From: Candidatus Coatesiibacteriota bacterium
GTDB lineage: Bacteria; Oederibacteriota; CAKKQC01
Length of the DNA stretch: 7,300 bases
Assembly: GCA_023265785.1 (NCBI GenBank)
Contig: JAHFSL010000120.1
Span: forward strand, 1 to 7,300
Reading direction: 5' to 3'
Position numbers and translations under genes: made by a program. Positions within the stretch are counted from its first letter, which is position 1. Each line of letters starts with the position of its first letter. Below are positions 6,504 through 7,300 of this stretch, in pieces. The notes under the pieces were generated by a model, which was not told the DNA's origin, did not search any database, and saw only the letters and a list, made by a program, of their open reading frames with translations.

Positions 6504-6735
6504 GTTTTCGACCCGAGGTGCCAGGGATTACAAGAGTCTTTCGGAGTCCTGGCGTGTTCGGGTGGCCGAGGCGATCGAGGACTTGATGGTGAATCCCTTG
6601 CTGGGAAAGAAACTTAAGGGGGAGTGGGAGGGAAGCCGATCGTACCGGATTGCTTCCATCCGAATCATCTATGAGTTTTCAGAAGCCGATCTGGACATCA
6701 CGTCAATCAGTGACCGCAAGGATGTCTATCGCTGA
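6481..6735 (+). CDS. RelE/ParE-superfamily toxin, likely mRNA interferase
   Basis: With the GTG at 6481 as start this protein has 84 residues, the usual size of RelE toxins. The order of elements fits: beta strand (FAVRSPRF), helical region (ARDYKSLSESWRVRVAEAIEDL), the NPLLGKKLKGEW turn, then YRIASIRIIYEF and the C-terminal SISDRKDVYR. Basic and aromatic residues matching the RelE catalytic set are present (Lys44/Lys46, Arg56, Arg61, Arg79, Tyr83), which favours ribosome-dependent mRNA cleavage over gyrase inhibition of ParE type; this is by comparison, not alignment. The start is uncertain: a TTG at 6454 would add nine residues not seen in the family, and neither start has a good ribosome site, so translation probably depends on the overlapping antitoxin gene (23-bp overlap). 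It ends with tandem stops TGA TAG. Confidence 0.85.
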   Translation: MFAVRSPRFSTRGARDYKSLSESWRVRVAEAIEDLMVNPLLGKKLKGEWEGSRSYRIASIRIIYEFSEADLDITSISDRKDVYR

Positions 6736-6751
6736 TAGGATAATCGGGACA
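6733..6751 (+). repeat. right copy of the 19-bp imperfect direct repeat, with the likely argD -10 box
   Basis: TGATAGGATAATCGGGACA matches 6174-6192 at 16 of 19 positions. It begins at the toxin stop codon and ends at the first base of the argD ATG. It contains GATAAT (6739-6744), five of six to the -10 consensus, which would place the transcription start at or next to the argD ATG. AGGA (6737-6740) could instead act as a ribosome site 10 bases from the ATG. Confidence 0.5.
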
Positions 6752-7300
6752 TGAACCGGGCGCAGGGCGTGATCCAGTCGTTCCAGAAGGCGGTGCTGGG
6801 GAACTACACTCGGGCACCCTTGGTCATGGTGCGGGGGAAGGGCTCGTGGCTGTGGGACGCCGCCGGCCGGAAGTACCTCGACTTCTTCCCGGGGTTCGGG
6901 GTCGGCGCGCTGGGCCACTGCCACCCGGTGGTCGTGGCCGCGATCCGGCGGCAGGCGCGGCGGTTGATCCATGTCCCCAACACCGTCATGCACCCCGGCC
7001 AGGGTGAACTGGCGGAGCGGCTCCTGGCGCTGGCGGGGTTCCGGGGCAAGGCGTTCTTCTGCAACTCCGGGGCGGAGGCCAACGAGGCGGCGATCAAGCT
7101 GGCCCGGCGGTGGCACCAGGTGGTTCTGGGCCGGCCGCGGTCCGTCATCGTGTCCGTCCGGGACTCCTTCCACGGCCGGACGCTGGGCGCGCTGGCGGCC
7201 ACCGGGAATGTGGCGTACCACCGGGGCTTCGCCCCGCTTCCCAAGGGCTTCGTCCATGTCCCCCTCAATGACATCACGGCCGCCGCCGCCGCCATCCGGC
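6751..7300 (+). CDS. argD: acetylornithine aminotransferase ArgD, 5' part (partial)
   Basis: The open frame from ATG 6751 runs 183 codons to the window edge without a stop. The product is a class-III PLP aminotransferase, which in arginine biosynthesis exchanges an amino group between N-acetylornithine and 2-oxoglutarate in the cytoplasm. Diagnostic segments are GKGSWLWDAAGRKYLDFFPG (29-48), ALGHCHPVV (53-61), the cofactor phosphate-binding NSGAEANEAAIKLAR (105-119) and SFHGRTLGALAATGN (139-153). The PLP-binding lysine lies beyond the window. Closely related enzymes (succinylornithine or 4-aminobutyrate aminotransferases) share these motifs, so the exact substrate is probable rather than certain. 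The start is 15 bp after the toxin stop, with no ordinary Shine-Dalgarno at normal spacing. Confidence 0.88.
   Translation, partial: MNRAQGVIQSFQKAVLGNYTRAPLVMVRGKGSWLWDAAGRKYLDFFPGFGVGALGHCHPVVVAAIRRQARRLIHVPNTVMHPGQGELAERLLALAGFRGKAFFCNSGAEANEAAIKLARRWHQVVLGRPRSVIVSVRDSFHGRTLGALAATGNVAYHRGFAPLPKGFVHVPLNDITAAAAAIR

Noticed and set aside
7279..7293. GCC triplet run as a microsatellite
   Set aside because: It lies in the argD frame and encodes a short Ala run, ordinary in DNA of this GC content.

Overview
The window is GC-rich bacterial chromosome, roughly two thirds G+C by eye. It has a signal-peptide-bearing HtrA/Deg protease, the start of an apparent LTA-synthase/MdoB-like membrane protein and a Liv-type ABC permease pair. 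A secreted enzyme carries a PA14-like sugar-binding-like domain, a combination frequent in Planctomycetes, Verrucomicrobia, Acidobacteria and uncultivated GC-rich phyla. This suggests an environmental Gram-negative organism, but the phylum cannot be fixed from the sequence.

Left part (1-2320, all minus strand, read right to left): a two-PDZ HtrA/Deg serine protease (2320 to 836) overlaps by a few bases a GNAT acetyltransferase (839 to 309). A tRNA-Arg(ACG) follows (274 to 202), then the start of a membrane protein whose N-terminus looks like the LTA-synthase/MdoB-like family (194 to the window edge). The tight spacing suggests one transcription unit, with the tRNA also having a possible promoter of its own.

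Middle (2374-4217, plus strand): two ABC permease subunits of the branched-chain amino acid (HAAT) family, livH and livM, overlap by ATGA. They are divergent from the protease, with only 53 bp between the start codons. The ATPases (livG, livF) and binding protein (livJ/K) that usually accompany them are not in the window.

Right part (4240-7300, plus strand): 22 bp after livM begins a secreted three-module protein with a PA14/carbohydrate-binding-like domain, ankyrin repeats and a class-C beta-lactamase/esterase-type serine hydrolase. A Phd/YefM-RelE type II toxin-antitoxin module follows, preceded by a -10-like box and two copies of the perfect palindrome CTGTACAG, the likely autoregulatory operator. 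Then, 15 bp after the toxin stop, comes the 5' part of argD (acetylornithine aminotransferase), which runs off the window. A 19-bp sequence (16/19 identical) occurs at both edges of the toxin-antitoxin module and contains the -10-like box GATAATC in both places. In front of argD this box sits where transcription would start at or next to the ATG.

The block 4218-6735 (hydrolase plus toxin-antitoxin) has lower GC and more mixed codon use than livHM and argD. It looks like accessory DNA between two conserved metabolic loci. The least ordinary items are the hydrolase architecture, the double-palindrome operator and the repeated promoter element flanking the toxin-antitoxin genes.
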